DNA from: Hydractinia symbiolongicarpus
Taxonomy: Eukaryota > Cnidaria > Hydrozoa > Anthoathecata > Hydractiniidae
NCBI RefSeq assembly: GCF_029227915.1
Contig: NC_079885.1
Location: 3,658,001-3,722,000 of the forward strand
Length of the DNA: 64,000 nt
Reading direction: 5' to 3'
The notes under the pieces are model-generated. The model ran no database searches. It saw only the letters and a list, made by a program, of their open reading frames with translations, and was not told where the DNA came from. A program made the position numbers and the translations under genes. Positions 28,335-37,359 of this stretch are shown here, one piece after another (within the stretch, counting starts at the first letter, position 1; each line of letters opens with the position of its first letter).

Positions 28335-30851
28335 CCAGGATTGGTCCCATAGTAAGAAAAGACTTATTTATCTAAATTTTTAATTGAAGTGCTCCAAACA
28401 GCGACCAGTGTAATCGCTGAGTTTCGGCAATCATGTCAAATTAAGAAGAATGTTATTTCTTGTAGTCAAACTGGTTCACTTATCACATTTATAAGGTCAC
28501 AGTCCAAAGTTTCTTCAATTAAGTCCCAGAATTAATCGCTTCACTAAAAAGCGATACAACTTAGTAATATCGGAAAAAAATCACTAAATACATGTTGGTA
28601 CGAATATGTGATCCAACCGTTGTAATTGAAACGGACTGATACCGTTAGAAAGTCAATGAAATGTAGTTTTTAAAACTGTCTTTCTTACTTCAGCGTGCGC
28701 TAACGGCTAGGATTGGTCCCACAGTACAAAACGACTTACTTATCTAAATTTTGAAATGAAGCGCTACCACAGCGCCCAGTGAAATTGGTAAATTCCAGCA
28801 ATCATGTCAAATTAAGAAGAATGTTATTTCTTGGGTCCAATTGTCTGACTTATCACATTTATAATGTCACAGTCCAAAATCAGTTCAATTAAGTCCCACA
28901 GTCAATCGTTTCACTTTTAAAAGCGATACAACCTAGTATTATCAGAAAAATATCGCTAAATACATGTTGGTACGAATATGTGACGCAACCCTTTTAACTC
29001 AAGCGGATTGATATCGTTAGAAAGTTTTTGAAATGTAGGTTTTAAAACTGTCTCTATTTCTTCAGCGCGCGATAACGGCTAGGATTGGTGCCACAGTACA
29101 AAATGACTTATTTATCTAAACTTTTAAATAAAGCTATGCCACAGCGCCCAGCGAAATCGGTAAATTCCAGCAATCATGTCAAATTAAGAAAAATGTTATT
29201 TCTTGGGTCCAATTGTCTCATTTTTCACATTTATGAGGTCAAAGTCCAAAATCAGTTCAATTAAGTCCCACAGTCAATCCTTTCACTGTTAAAAGCGATG
29301 CAACCTAGTAAAATCAGAAAAATATCGCTAAATACATGCTTGTACGAATATGTGACGCAACCGTTGTAATTGAAACGGACCGATACTGTTAGAAAGTCAA
29401 TGAAATGTAGTTTTTAAATCAGTCTCTCTTTCTTTAGCGTGCGCTAACGGCTAGGATTGGTCCCACTGTAAAAAATGAATTATTTATCTAAATTTTGAAA
29501 TGAAGCGCTACCACAACGCCCAGTGAAGTCGGTAAATTCTAGCAATCATGTCAAATTAAGAAGAATGTTATTTCTTGTAGTCAAACTGGCTCACTTATCA
29601 CATTTATAAGGTCACAGTCCAAAGTTACTTCAATTAAGTCCCACAGTCAATCGTTTCACTGTTAAAAGCGATACAACCTAGTATTATCAGAAAAACATCG
29701 CTAAATACATGTTGGTACGAATATGTGACGCAATCGTTGTAACACAAACGGACTGATACCGTTAGAAAGTCATTGAAATGTAGTTTTTGAAACTGTCTCT
29801 ATTTCTTTAACGCGCGCTAACGGCCAGGATTGGTCCCATAGTAAGAAAAGACTTATTTATCTAAATTTTTAAATGAAGTGCTCCAAACAGCGACCAGTGT
29901 AATCGCTGAGTTTCGGCAATCATGTCAAATTAAGAAGAATGTTATTTCTTGTAGTCAAACTGGTTCACTTATCACATTTATAAGGTCACAGTCCAAAGTT
30001 TCTTCAATTAAGTCCCAGAATTAATCGCTTCACTGTTAAAAGCGATACAACTTAGTAATATCGGAAAAAAATCACTAAATACATGTTGGTACGAATATGT
30101 GATCCAACCGTTGTAATTGAAACGGACTGATACCGTTAGAAAGTCAATGAAATGTAGTTTTTAAAACTGTCTTTCTTACTTCAGCGTGCGCTAACGGCTA
30201 GGATTGGTCCCACAGTACAAAACGACTTACTTATCTAAATTTTGAAATGAAGCGCTACCACAGCGCCCAGTGAAATCGGTAAATTCCAGCAATCATGTCA
30301 AATTAAGAAGAATGTTATTTCTTGGGTCCAATTGTCTGACTTATCACATTTATAATGTCACAGTCCAAAATCAGTTTAATTAAGTCCCACAGTCAATCGT
30401 TTCACTTTTAAAAGCGATACAACCTAGTATTATCAGAAAAATATCGCTAAATACATGTTGGTACGAATATGTGACGCAACCCTTTTAACTCAAGCGGATT
30501 GATATCGTTAGAAAGTTTTTGAAATGTAGGTTTTAAAACTGTCTCTATTTCTTCAGCGCGCGATAACGGCTAGGATTGGTGCCACAGTACAAAATAACTT
30601 ATCTATCTAAACTTTTAAATAAAGCTATGCCACAGCGCCCAGCGAAATCGGTAAATTCCAGCAATCATGTCAAATTAAGAAAAATGTTATTTCTTGGGTC
30701 CAATTGACTCATTTTTCACATTTATGAGGTCAAAGTCCAAAATCAGTTCAATTAAGTCCCACAGTCAATCCTTTCACTGTTAAAAGCGATGCAACCTAGT
30801 AAAATCAGAAAAATATCGCTAAATACATGCTTGTACGAATATGTGACGCAA

Positions 30852-30869
30852 CCGTTGTAATTGAAACGG
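30852..30869 (+). other. Example of a short hairpin in the monomer (CCGTT...AACGG)
   Basis: CCGTT at 30852-30856 and AACGG at 30865-30869 form a perfect 5-bp stem with an 8-base loop. The motif lies just before the Myb-type pair and recurs across the array. In classes reading CGTTGTAACACAAACG a 4-bp stem is kept, while the CCGTTTTAACTCAAGCGG form breaks it. Each monomer thus carries up to four CCGTT/AACGG words in alternating orientation. Confidence 0.4.
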
Positions 30870-31935
30870 ACCGATACTGTTAGAAAGTCAATGAAATGTA
30901 GTTTTTAAAACAGTCTCTCTTTCTTCAGCGTGCGCTAACGGCTAGGATTGGTCCCACTGTAAAAAATGAATTATTTATCTAAATTTTGAAATGAAGCGCT
31001 ACCACAACGCCCAGTAAAGTCGGTAAATTCTAGCAATCATGTCAAATTAAGAAGAATGTTATTTCTTGTAGTCAAACTGGCTCACTTATCACATTTATAA
31101 GGTCACAGTCCAAAGTTACTTCAATTAAGTCCCACAGTCAATCGTTTCACTGTTAAAAGCGATACAACCTAGTATTATCAGAAAAATATCGCTAAATACA
31201 TGTTGGTACGAATATGTGACGCAATCGTTGTAACACAAACGGACTGATACCGTTAGAAAGTCATTGAAATGTAGTTTTTGAAACTGTCTCTATTTCTTTA
31301 ACGCGCGCTAACGGCCAGGATTGGTCCCATAGTAAGAAAAGACTTATTTATCTAAATTTTTAAATGAAGTGCTCCAAACAGCGACTAGTGTAATCGCTGA
31401 GTTTCGGCAATCATGTCAAATTAAGAAGAATGTTATTTCTTGTAGTCAAACTGGCTCACTTATCACATTTATAAGGTCACAGTCCAAAGTTACTTCAATT
31501 AAGTCCCAGAGTTAATCGCTTCACTGTTAAAAGCGATACAACTTAATAATATCGTAAAAAAATCACTAAATACATATTGGTACGAATATGTGATCCAACC
31601 GTTGTAATTGCAACGGACTGATCCCGTTAGAAAGTCAATGAAATGTAGTTTTTAAAACTGTCTTTCTTACTTCAGCGTGCGCTAACGGCTAGGATTGGTG
31701 CCGCAGTAAAAAATGACTTATTTATCTAAACTTTTAAATAAAGCTATGCCACAGCGCCCAGCGTAATCGGTAAATTCCAGCAATCATGTCAAATTAAGAA
31801 AAATGTTATTTCTTGGGTCCAATTGTCTCATTTTTCACATTTATGAGGTCAAAGTCCAAAATCAGTTCAATTAAGTCCCACAGTCAATCCTTTCACTGTT
31901 AAAAGCGATGCAACCTAGTATCAATATAGAAAGTG

Positions 31936-31945
31936 TTGCGGAGAG
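31936..31945 (+). repeat. Left subterminal inverted repeat, unit 1
   Basis: TTGCGGAGAG lies 15 bp inside the unit's left boundary and is the exact reverse complement of the unit's last ten bases (34791-34800) and of the insertion's last ten bases (37390-37399). The same word sits at 34816-34825 in unit 2. A 10-bp perfect match at both ends of both units suggests terminal signals of a mobile element. Confidence 0.6.
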
Positions 31946-32150
31946 GTTGCCAAGGCAAAGGCATTAAGCACGGCAAGGAAAGGGCAAAGGCAGGCAAGGA
32001 AATAGGAAGAGGAATCAGGAAGGCAGGGGTAGGCAAGGCATGGGAGCCACAGGCAAGGACATAGTAGGCAGGCACCAGAAAAGGCATAGGAAGGGTAGGC
32101 AAAGAAAGGCACGGTCAGTGCTGGCAAGGCAATGGAACGGCAAGGCAGGG
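31946..32150 (+). repeat. Purine-rich GGCAAGG minisatellite, unit 1
   Basis: This stretch is built from degenerate GGCAAGG, GGCAAAGG and GGAAGAGGAATCAG words, with almost no T on the plus strand. Long frames on the minus strand here (31899-32127) are rich in Pro, Leu and Ala only because of the repeat; I do not call a gene. The strong strand asymmetry contrasts with the AT-rich remainder of the unit. Confidence 0.8.
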
Positions 32151-32437
32151 GTGCATGACTTTAATAGAAAATCTCCACCTTACAACTCAAAGATTGCGTA
32201 TACTCAATATTATCAAATTTATCTCAGGTCAATATACAGTGAATCATAGCCATTACAAGTATTTAAACAATCGGTCATAACGACATATCATTTTTTGATA
32301 AATCTGAGATTAACTTGGTTCCAATGACAACAACATTAAAAAGTCAAGATATAGAAATAATCAGAGAAGTCTTACTTAAAGATTACCTATTATATGAAAA
32401 CCTGGTTGTTGTAGGTGCAAGATAATTATGTTTTCCT
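32151..32437. other. AT-rich unit 1 sequence without recognisable gene
   Basis: This region between the minisatellite and the tRNA-like gene matches about 35050-35438 of unit 2 with several indels. It contains no frame of note and no recognisable motif. An A run at about 32396-32400 would read as a T run about 40 bases downstream of the minus-strand tRNA-like gene. Confidence 0.5.
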
Positions 32438-32506
32438 AGCCCTGTCCAGGATTTGAACCTGGATCTCTCATTTGCATGAGTGTCATAGCCATTAGACCAG
32501 CAGGGC
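32438..32506 (-). tRNA. tRNA-like gene (probable pseudogene), unit 1; isotype undetermined
   Basis: Read on the minus strand this is about 69 nt with most of a tRNA cloverleaf. The acceptor stem is GCCCTGC against ACAGGGC (six of seven pairs; the last is C-A). The D arm contains TGGTCTAATGG, a good A box (plus-strand 32489-32499). The T arm is CCAGG-TTCAAAT-CCTGG with a perfect stem, containing the B box GGTTCAAATCC (32449-32459). The anticodon arm is abnormal: CTCAT-GCAA-ATGAG has a perfect 5-bp stem but a 4-nt loop instead of 7, so no anticodon can be assigned. The D arm and short variable loop resemble eukaryotic tRNA-Pro. There is no CCA and no immediate T run downstream. It could still be transcribed by RNA polymerase III, but it is unlikely to be a working tRNA. 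Confidence 0.55.
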
Positions 32507-33390
32507 ATAAACATAAATATATATACAAAACTTTACAGGTGAGTATTATATACACTTAGGAATTTACGCTGGTTAAGCCACAAGTAACTGTGTTACCTGG
32601 CGTTAAACGCTTGATGGAACAATTAATACAAATTTTAAACTGTACCACACAATCATAAATCGAGTGAAACACACAACATTTAAGGTGTGTCGGGTGTGTA
32701 ATTATATTTTTCAGATTCACAAAATATATATTTCCTTCAACTTTAGCTTGAATAGAAACACAATTTACATATTGTGCCATGTCATAGCGAAAACTGTTTC
32801 ACAAAATGTTCCCGGTAAAACGTAAAATATATATGTACTTTAATCTGTGGTGCGCCATTAGTATAGGTAAACAAACCCTTTCAAAAAAACTTTAGCACAA
32901 CTTCTGTTAAATAGAAACACAGGTAATAGCTTGTCGTTAACACTAGGCTGAGTGATTAGTACAAATATACTGTGGGGCACATCCGAAAAACTTTGGTTCA
33001 AATAAACAGACAGTAAACACCCTGTTGTTATCCTACACAGCTAAAACAATCATGCAGCACTTTTATTTTGCGGAAAAGTTTTTGTAACATTTAAAAATAA
33101 AAACACTGCTTAAAACCTGTTTTTATGCTCCTAAAGAATCCTGCAATATTTTATGGGAAAAGTTTGTGCTAGATCAAAAATTAATCATAAAATCGAACAG
33201 CCGTAATACATTTTTAAAAAAACCTTTACTGCAACTTCGGTTTAAAAAAACACAGCGGAAACAGCCTGTTGTTAGCCTGTGCAGCTAAAAATCAAATAGC
33301 AGTATATGTTTTGTTTGCAAACAAGTTTTTATGACAGTAGGATAAAAATCTCTTATTCCAGACTGAACAAAAACATCATTAGAGTCACAT
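32507..33390. other. AT-rich unit 1 sequence with degenerate internal repeats
   Basis: Three related stretches begin at about 32901, 32991 and 33235. They share a pattern of CTT(C/T)(T/G)G, an A-rich piece with AACAG or AACACAG, then CTTG or CCTG followed by T(C/T)GTTA, and in the last two CAGCTAAAA. The same three occur in unit 2 at about 35940, 36065 and 36254. They look like the remains of an old internal tandem repeat. The minus-strand frame at 32556-32780 has no counterpart in unit 2 and is probably chance. Confidence 0.5.
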
Positions 33391-33880
33391 GTGTAAGGAT
33401 CGGGTCAAGTTACAAAAACAGAAATTATTGGGACATTATTTGTATACATATCGTGAAATTAGGTAAAAAATAATGAATACACTTGGAGATTTTCAATACA
33501 TGTTGACGATTGAACGAGATATCTATCTACATCTACATCTATCTATCTATTTATATATATATATTGAAATAATTTTCGCTTCTGCAACTTAAGCCGCACT
33601 GATGTATGTTCAGCGGCAGGGTTAAAAAAGTTTATTTCCTGACGTGTGTACAATATATATATAGCTAGCTACAACCGTCCACGAAAATATAGCTCTCTAT
33701 TCCCCCTTAATGTTAAGAACTGCCAATTTGTGGCTAAGCAACGTAAACAATTACACGTGACATACCTGTATATAAACATTTACTATCTGCAAAATATCTA
33801 GCTGAACATATGGCTCTCACCCCCTCTATAAAATTCAATGTTATAAAATACCCAACTTGACCTCGTAAGTGGGAAGGGAA
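33391..33880. other. Block present in unit 1 only
   Basis: Unit 2 has only about 70 bases (36384-36451) at this place, with no clear similarity. The block includes the ATCT/AT microsatellite at 33521-33565 and otherwise AT-rich sequence in which I recognise nothing. It is either an insertion in unit 1 or a deletion in unit 2. Confidence 0.55.
33521..33565 (+). repeat. ATCT / AT microsatellite
   Basis: Short tandem ATCTATCT and ATCTAC words pass into a (TA)n run. The repeat lies within the block found only in unit 1. Confidence 0.8.
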
Positions 33881-34100
33881 GTATCTGTAGAATTATATAT
33901 AGGTATGTACTTTTGCTGATTTCGCTAAACATTTTTTGCCCTTGAACTTTGGTCTAAAATTGGACCATTGTGGATTGTCGCTAGAACAAGCTATGTAATG
34001 GGACATTCCTAATCAGAGTAGAATTATATCACTTATATACTGTGTCATAAGTATAAGCTAGGTGGCCTATCTCATTGAAAATCTGTCCAAAAGAATTTTT

Positions 34101-34280
34101 CTATGCTAGCTATGTAGATAATTTTATGCTAGCCTAATTAGCTAATTTTATGCCAGCTAAGTAGTTAAATTTATGCTAGCTCTGTAGCCAGTTTTATGCT
34201 AGCTGTATATGTTATATGTTTGTTCTATTGCTCTGTCTTATGCCAGCCAGCTCAGTCAGTAGTTTTATGCTAGCTAGCCT
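34101..34280 (+). repeat. GCTAGC-rich minisatellite, unit 1
   Basis: There are about seven degenerate copies of a roughly 24-bp word of the form TTTTATGCTAGCTnnGTAG, many with the NheI hexamer GCTAGC. Some copies read GCCAGC. The same array is in unit 2 at 36672-36850 with few differences. Confidence 0.75.
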
Positions 34281-34435
34281 TAAGTGTGAGTGAGAATAAG
34301 AAAGAGTTCATTACATGTAAAGGAATAGTGATATACTAGCTAGCTAAAAACATACCCTTTCTTCGTTTTCTTGAACAAGCCTTTCCGTCAGCTGCGATAT
34401 AGCTTAGATTAACGAAAGTTTGAGTTTGAGGCGCT

Positions 34436-34618
34436 ATGTGTCCGAGAAAAAAGTCATGTGATATTAGTAAAATTAATATGTGTATCACGTGGCTAAAAAT
34501 TGTAGGCAAACTTAATCTCAACTGGAAACAGCACTATTTACGCTTGGTTAAAAAACAACAAAAACTCCATCGCCGTGCTAAAAACATGTTGTCTCGCTCA
34601 CTAGAAAAACGTACTTAA
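34436..34618 (+). CDS. Doubtful 60-residue basic reading frame, unit 1
   Basis: A frame of 60 codons begins MCPRKKSCDIS and has a Lys/Arg-rich second half ending SLEKRT. Its counterpart in unit 2 (37006-37188) is the same length and differs at two residues (K/E and N/K), both replacements. An overlapping minus-strand frame of 61 codons (34336-34521) is equally preserved, so length conservation says little: the two units are nearly identical here anyway. I recognise no domain. It may be a relic of a transposon gene or chance. Confidence 0.15.
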   Translation: MCPRKKSCDISKINMCITWLKIVGKLNLNWKQHYLRLVKKQQKLHRRAKNMLSRSLEKRT

Positions 34619-34790
34619 GAATGACCATATGAAATCGCTGGGAGACTAGGCCCCAAAACGACCGATTTTTGATATTTTTGATGTATAGGGGGACGGGGCG
34701 CGGAAATCGTATAGAAATCCTATATACTCTCCACCGTGCTTACTTTTTCTTTTATATTTGGCTTATTTAATGAGGAAATGGGCTCCGCTT

Positions 34791-34825
34791 CTCTCCGCAA
34801 TCAATATAGAAAGTGTTGCGGAGAG
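34791..34825. repeat. Inverted repeat across the junction of the two units
   Basis: CTCTCCGCAA (34791-34800) is followed by the 15-bp lead of unit 2 and then TTGCGGAGAG (34816-34825). This is a perfect 10-bp inverted repeat with a 15-base loop created by the head-to-tail junction. It could form a hairpin and marks the precise joint between the units. Confidence 0.65.
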
Positions 34826-35052
34826 GTTGCCAAGGCAAAGCACGGCAAGGAAAGGGCACGGCAAAGGCAGGCAAGGAAACAGGAAGAGGAATCAGCAAGG
34901 CAGGGGTAGGCAAGGCATAGAGGCACAGGAAAGGGCATAGAAGCCAGGCACCAGAAAAGGCATAGGAAGGGTAGGCAAAGGCAGGCAAGGAAACAGGAAG
35001 AGGAATCAGCAAGGCAGGATTAGGCAAGGGAATGGCAAGGCAGGGGCAGGCA
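34826..35052 (+). repeat. Purine-rich GGCAAGG minisatellite, unit 2, with internal duplication
   Basis: This is the counterpart of 31946-32150. A stretch of about 45 bp beginning GGCAAAGGCAGGCAAGG at 34860 recurs at 34974, a step of 114 bp. Unit 1 has the corresponding stretch only once (about 31994-32037). The extra copy marks expansion or contraction of the minisatellite after the two units separated. Confidence 0.8.
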
Positions 35053-35438
35053 CCTTAATAGAGAATCCCCCCTACAACTCAAAGATTCGTATACTCAATA
35101 TATCTAAGATATGTATCATATTAATCCAGGAGTATAGAAAATATTGAGATGCAAATATTTCAAATTCAGTAGCTCAAACAAAGCTCTCAAATTTATATCC
35201 GGTCAATATATATACGGTGAATCATGTTAGCAGAATTATGTGCCAATACAAATATTTAAACAATCGGTCATAACGCCAAAAAAACTATCAATTTTTAATA
35301 AATCTGAGATTAAAAGTTAACTTGGTTCCAATGACAACAACATTAAAAAGTCAAGATATAGAAGTAATTAGAGAAGTCCACAAAAAAGGTGAAACATTTA
35401 CCTGGTTGTTGTAAGTGCAACATAATTATGTTTTTCCT
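35053..35438. other. AT-rich unit 2 sequence without recognisable gene
   Basis: This corresponds to 32151-32437 of unit 1 but is longer by roughly 100 bases, mainly in 35105-35200. I see no gene or known motif. Confidence 0.5.
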
Positions 35439-35507
35439 AGCCCTGTCCAGGGTTTGAACCTGGATCTCTCATTTGCATGAGTGTCATAGCCATTAGACCA
35501 ACAGGGC
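35439..35507 (-). tRNA. tRNA-like gene (probable pseudogene), unit 2; isotype undetermined
   Basis: This is the second copy of the element at 32438-32506, also on the minus strand. Here the acceptor stem is fully paired (GCCCTGT with ACAGGGC) and the T arm is CCAGG-TTCAAAC-CCTGG. The A box (plus-strand 35490-35500) and B box (35450-35460) are intact. It shares the same 4-nt anticodon loop, so the loss of three loop bases predates the duplication of the unit or is constrained. Substitutions between the copies are few and leave the stems paired or better paired, while surrounding sequence diverged more. On the minus strand a T run corresponding to AAAAAA near 35382-35387 lies about 50-60 bases downstream. 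Confidence 0.55.
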
Positions 35508-36451
35508 ATGATTATATATATATGAAAAACTTTATATACATGTGCATCTTATATATGCTCACAGTCTTTTTACTAACTAGGCAGGGCGACCTGGCGTTGA
35601 AATGTCTGGTTTAGTCACAAGTAACTATAACACCTGGCATTAAACGTCTGGTGTAGAGGGATTTATACGCTTTGTAAACTGTGCGCTTTAGTACAAGTAT
35701 GCAGTATATCATAAATTATGTGAAGCACACACAACAGTAATATGTTTCAGGTGTAATATATTTTTTAAATAATAATTTTCTTCAAAAATAGTTTGTTGTG
35801 CCATCTTAGCGAATTTCTCAAAATGTTTCTCACAAAACTTAAAAAGTGAATTTCAATCCAGGGTGAGCGCTTAGTATAGGTAAACAATGTCGCACATCCA
35901 TATAGGTTTAATACCATTTCAAACAAAAAATTAGCACAACTTCTGTTAAATAGAAACACAGGTAACAGCTTGTTGTTAACACTGGGCTGAGAGATTTGTA
36001 TAGGTTTTATACTGTTTCGCACATACGTTTCGGCATAATACCCATTTCTAAAAAACTATCCTAACTTCAGTTCAAACAAACAGACAGTTAACAACCTGTT
36101 GTTATCCTATGCACCTAAAACAATTTTACTTTGTGGAAAATTTTGTAACATTTAAAAATAAAAATACACTTTATAACCTGTTTTACCCTCTTAACGCAAA
36201 AAGAATCCTGCAACATTTTATGGATAAAGTTCCCATGAAAGATCAAAAATTAACTTCGGCTTAAATAAAAACAGCCAAAACAGCCCGTTGTTACGCAGTC
36301 CAGGTAAAAATAAACAGCAGTATATATATGTTTATTTTCATGTCAGTAGCATAAAAAGCTCTTATTCCAAATTGAACAAAAACTTTAAAAGAATAAAGAT
36401 TAATTAGGCTAGCAATTATTAGGTAGCAAACCTAGCTAGAGCTGGACTGAA
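35508..36451. other. AT-rich unit 2 sequence with degenerate internal repeats
   Basis: This is the counterpart of 32507-33390, diverged by many substitutions and small indels. The three old repeat pieces begin near 35940, 36065 and 36254. The first two are preceded by related TATAGGTTTA / TATAGGTTTT stretches, suggesting a repeat unit of roughly 110-125 bp. The minus-strand frame at 35765-36022 is not kept in unit 1, so I do not call it a gene. Confidence 0.5.
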
Positions 36452-36671
36452 GTATCTGTAGAATTATATATAGGTATGTACTTTTGCTGATTTCGCTAAA
36501 CATTTTTTGCCCTTGAACTTTGGTCTAAAATTGGACGATTGTGGATTGTCGCTAGAACAAGCTATGTAATGGGACATTACTAATCAGAGTAGAATTATAT
36601 CACTTATATACTGTGTCATAAGTATAAGCTAGGTGGCCTATCTCATTAAAAATCTGTCCAAAAGAATTTTT

Positions 36672-36850
36672 CTATGCTAGCTATGTAGATAATTTTATGC
36701 TAGCCTAATTAGCTAATTTTATGCCAGCTAAGTAGTTAAATTTATGCTAGCTCTGTAGCCAGTTTATGCTAGCTGTATATGTTATATGTTTGTTCTATTG
36801 CTCTATTTTATGCAAGCCAGCTCAGTCAGTAGTTTTATGCTAGCTAGCCT
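36672..36850 (+). repeat. GCTAGC-rich minisatellite, unit 2
   Basis: This is the counterpart of 34101-34280 at an offset of about 2,571 bp, with the same order of degenerate TTTTATGCTAGC words, one base shorter. Differences include GCAAGCC for GCCAGCC. Confidence 0.75.
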
Positions 36851-37005
36851 TAAGTGTGAGTGACAATAAGAAAGAGTTCATTACATGTAAAGGAATAGTG
36901 ATATACTAGCTAGCTAAAAACATACCCTTTCTTCGTTTTCTTGAACAAGCCCTTCCGTCAGTTGCGATATAGCTTAGATTAACGAAAGTTTGAGTTTGAG
37001 GCGCT

Positions 37006-37188
37006 ATGTGTCCGAGAAAAAAGTCATGTGATATTAGTGAAATTAATATGTGTATCACGTGGCTAAAAATTGTAGGCAAACTTAATCTCAACTGGAAACA
37101 GCACTATTTACGCTTGGTTAAAAAACAACAAAAACTCCATCGCCGTGCTAAAAAAATGTTGTCTCGCTCACTAGAAAAACGTACTTAA
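37006..37188 (+). CDS. Doubtful 60-residue basic reading frame, unit 2
   Basis: This is the second copy of the frame at 34436-34618. It is open over the same length, with the same start and stop and two residue changes. No recognised motif, signal peptide or membrane segment is seen. The overlapping minus-strand frame (36906-37091) is also kept. There is no synonymous excess among the differences, which argues against selection on this protein. Confidence 0.15.
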   Translation: MCPRKKSCDISEINMCITWLKIVGKLNLNWKQHYLRLVKKQQKLHRRAKKMLSRSLEKRT

Positions 37189-37359
37189 GAATGACCATAT
37201 GAAATCGCTGGGAGACTAGGCCCCAAAACGACCGATTTTTGATATTTTTGATGTATAGGGGGACGGGGCGCGGAAATCGTATAGAAATCCTATATACTCT
37301 CCACCGTGCTTACTTTTTCTTTTATATTTGGCTTATTTAATGAGGAAATGGGCTCCGCT

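Larger units (their letters stand above)
1..31920 (+). repeat. Satellite array, left part (about 372.7-bp monomer)
   Basis: This is a head-to-tail tandem array of about 86 monomers. Successive monomers can be phased on the motif TAAAAGCGATAC, which starts at 1, 373, 747 and 1119, giving spacings of 372, 374 and 372 bp. Larger spacings measured between rare variants elsewhere are all multiples of about 372.7 bp. Several monomer classes alternate. One class has TGCTCCAAACAGCGACC followed by a TTGGCTCAC or CTGGCTCAC version, one has GCGCTACCACAGCGCCC followed by AATTGTCTCAC, and one has AAAGCTATGCCACAG followed by a CATTTTTCACATTTATGAG version. All classes share a core containing TGTTGGTACGAATATGTGAC. 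No coding sequence is supported: open frames are at most about 70 codons and repeat with the monomer. Orientation is forward except for the block at 1449-2926. Confidence 0.97.
27507..31920 (+). repeat. 4-monomer higher-order repeat (1,491 bp) up to the insertion
   Basis: The variant ATCCAACCGTTGTAATTG occurs at 28611, 30102 and 31593 (1,491 bp each). The variant reading CAGTCTCTCTTTC after AAAA/AAAT also steps by 1,491 bp (about 29420 and 30911). The last cycle is one monomer short: near 31690-31715 a monomer of one class passes into another (GGTGCCGCAG form), so the HOR phase slips just before the insertion at 31921. Confidence 0.85.
31921..34800. mobile_element. Insertion unit 1 (2,880 bp)
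   Basis: The unit starts TCAATATAGAAAGTG and ends CTCTCCGCAA. In order it holds a purine-rich minisatellite (31946-32150), an AT-rich stretch, a tRNA-like gene on the minus strand (32438-32506), degenerate repeats (32901-33290), a block absent from unit 2 (about 33390-33880), a GCTAGC minisatellite (34101-34280), and a right half (33881-34800) nearly identical to unit 2. It lacks the 29-bp GC-hairpin segment that unit 2 has near its right end. Confidence 0.75.
33881..34800. repeat. Conserved right half, copy in unit 1
   Basis: About 920 bp match 36452-37399 at roughly 98-99% by eye apart from a 29-bp gap, far more than the left halves of the units. The part at 34440-34740 has moderate GC and contains short overlapping frames on both strands. 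It ends with a G-rich piece around 34687-34700 (GGGGGACGGGGCGCGG) and the terminal GGCTCCGCTTCTCTCCGC. Confidence 0.8.

Noticed and set aside
31200-31216. CENP-B box in the monomer (the reverse strand of the TTGGTACGAATATG region has TTCG with an A at a fitting distance).
   Set aside because: The essential CGGG half is missing, and only part of the core positions match.
1-31920. CRISPR array.
   Set aside because: Repeats are contiguous monomers of about 373 bp with no short repeat/unique spacer pattern and no cas genes.
31899-32249. Pro/Leu/Ala-rich minus-strand frames and a basic plus-strand frame over the purine-rich minisatellite (also 34758-35027).
   Set aside because: Their composition is dictated by the GGCAAGG repeat, they overlap on both strands, and the frames are not kept between the units.
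32438-32506. tRNA-derived SINE.
   Set aside because: The acceptor stem is intact, no SINE body or tail follows, and the sequence lies inside a larger unit that is duplicated as a whole. A SINE origin is not excluded, but nothing supports it.
32556-32780. Minus-strand 74-codon frame in unit 1, and the 85-codon frame at 35765-36022 in unit 2.
   Set aside because: Neither frame is preserved in the other unit at the matching position, so coding is unlikely.
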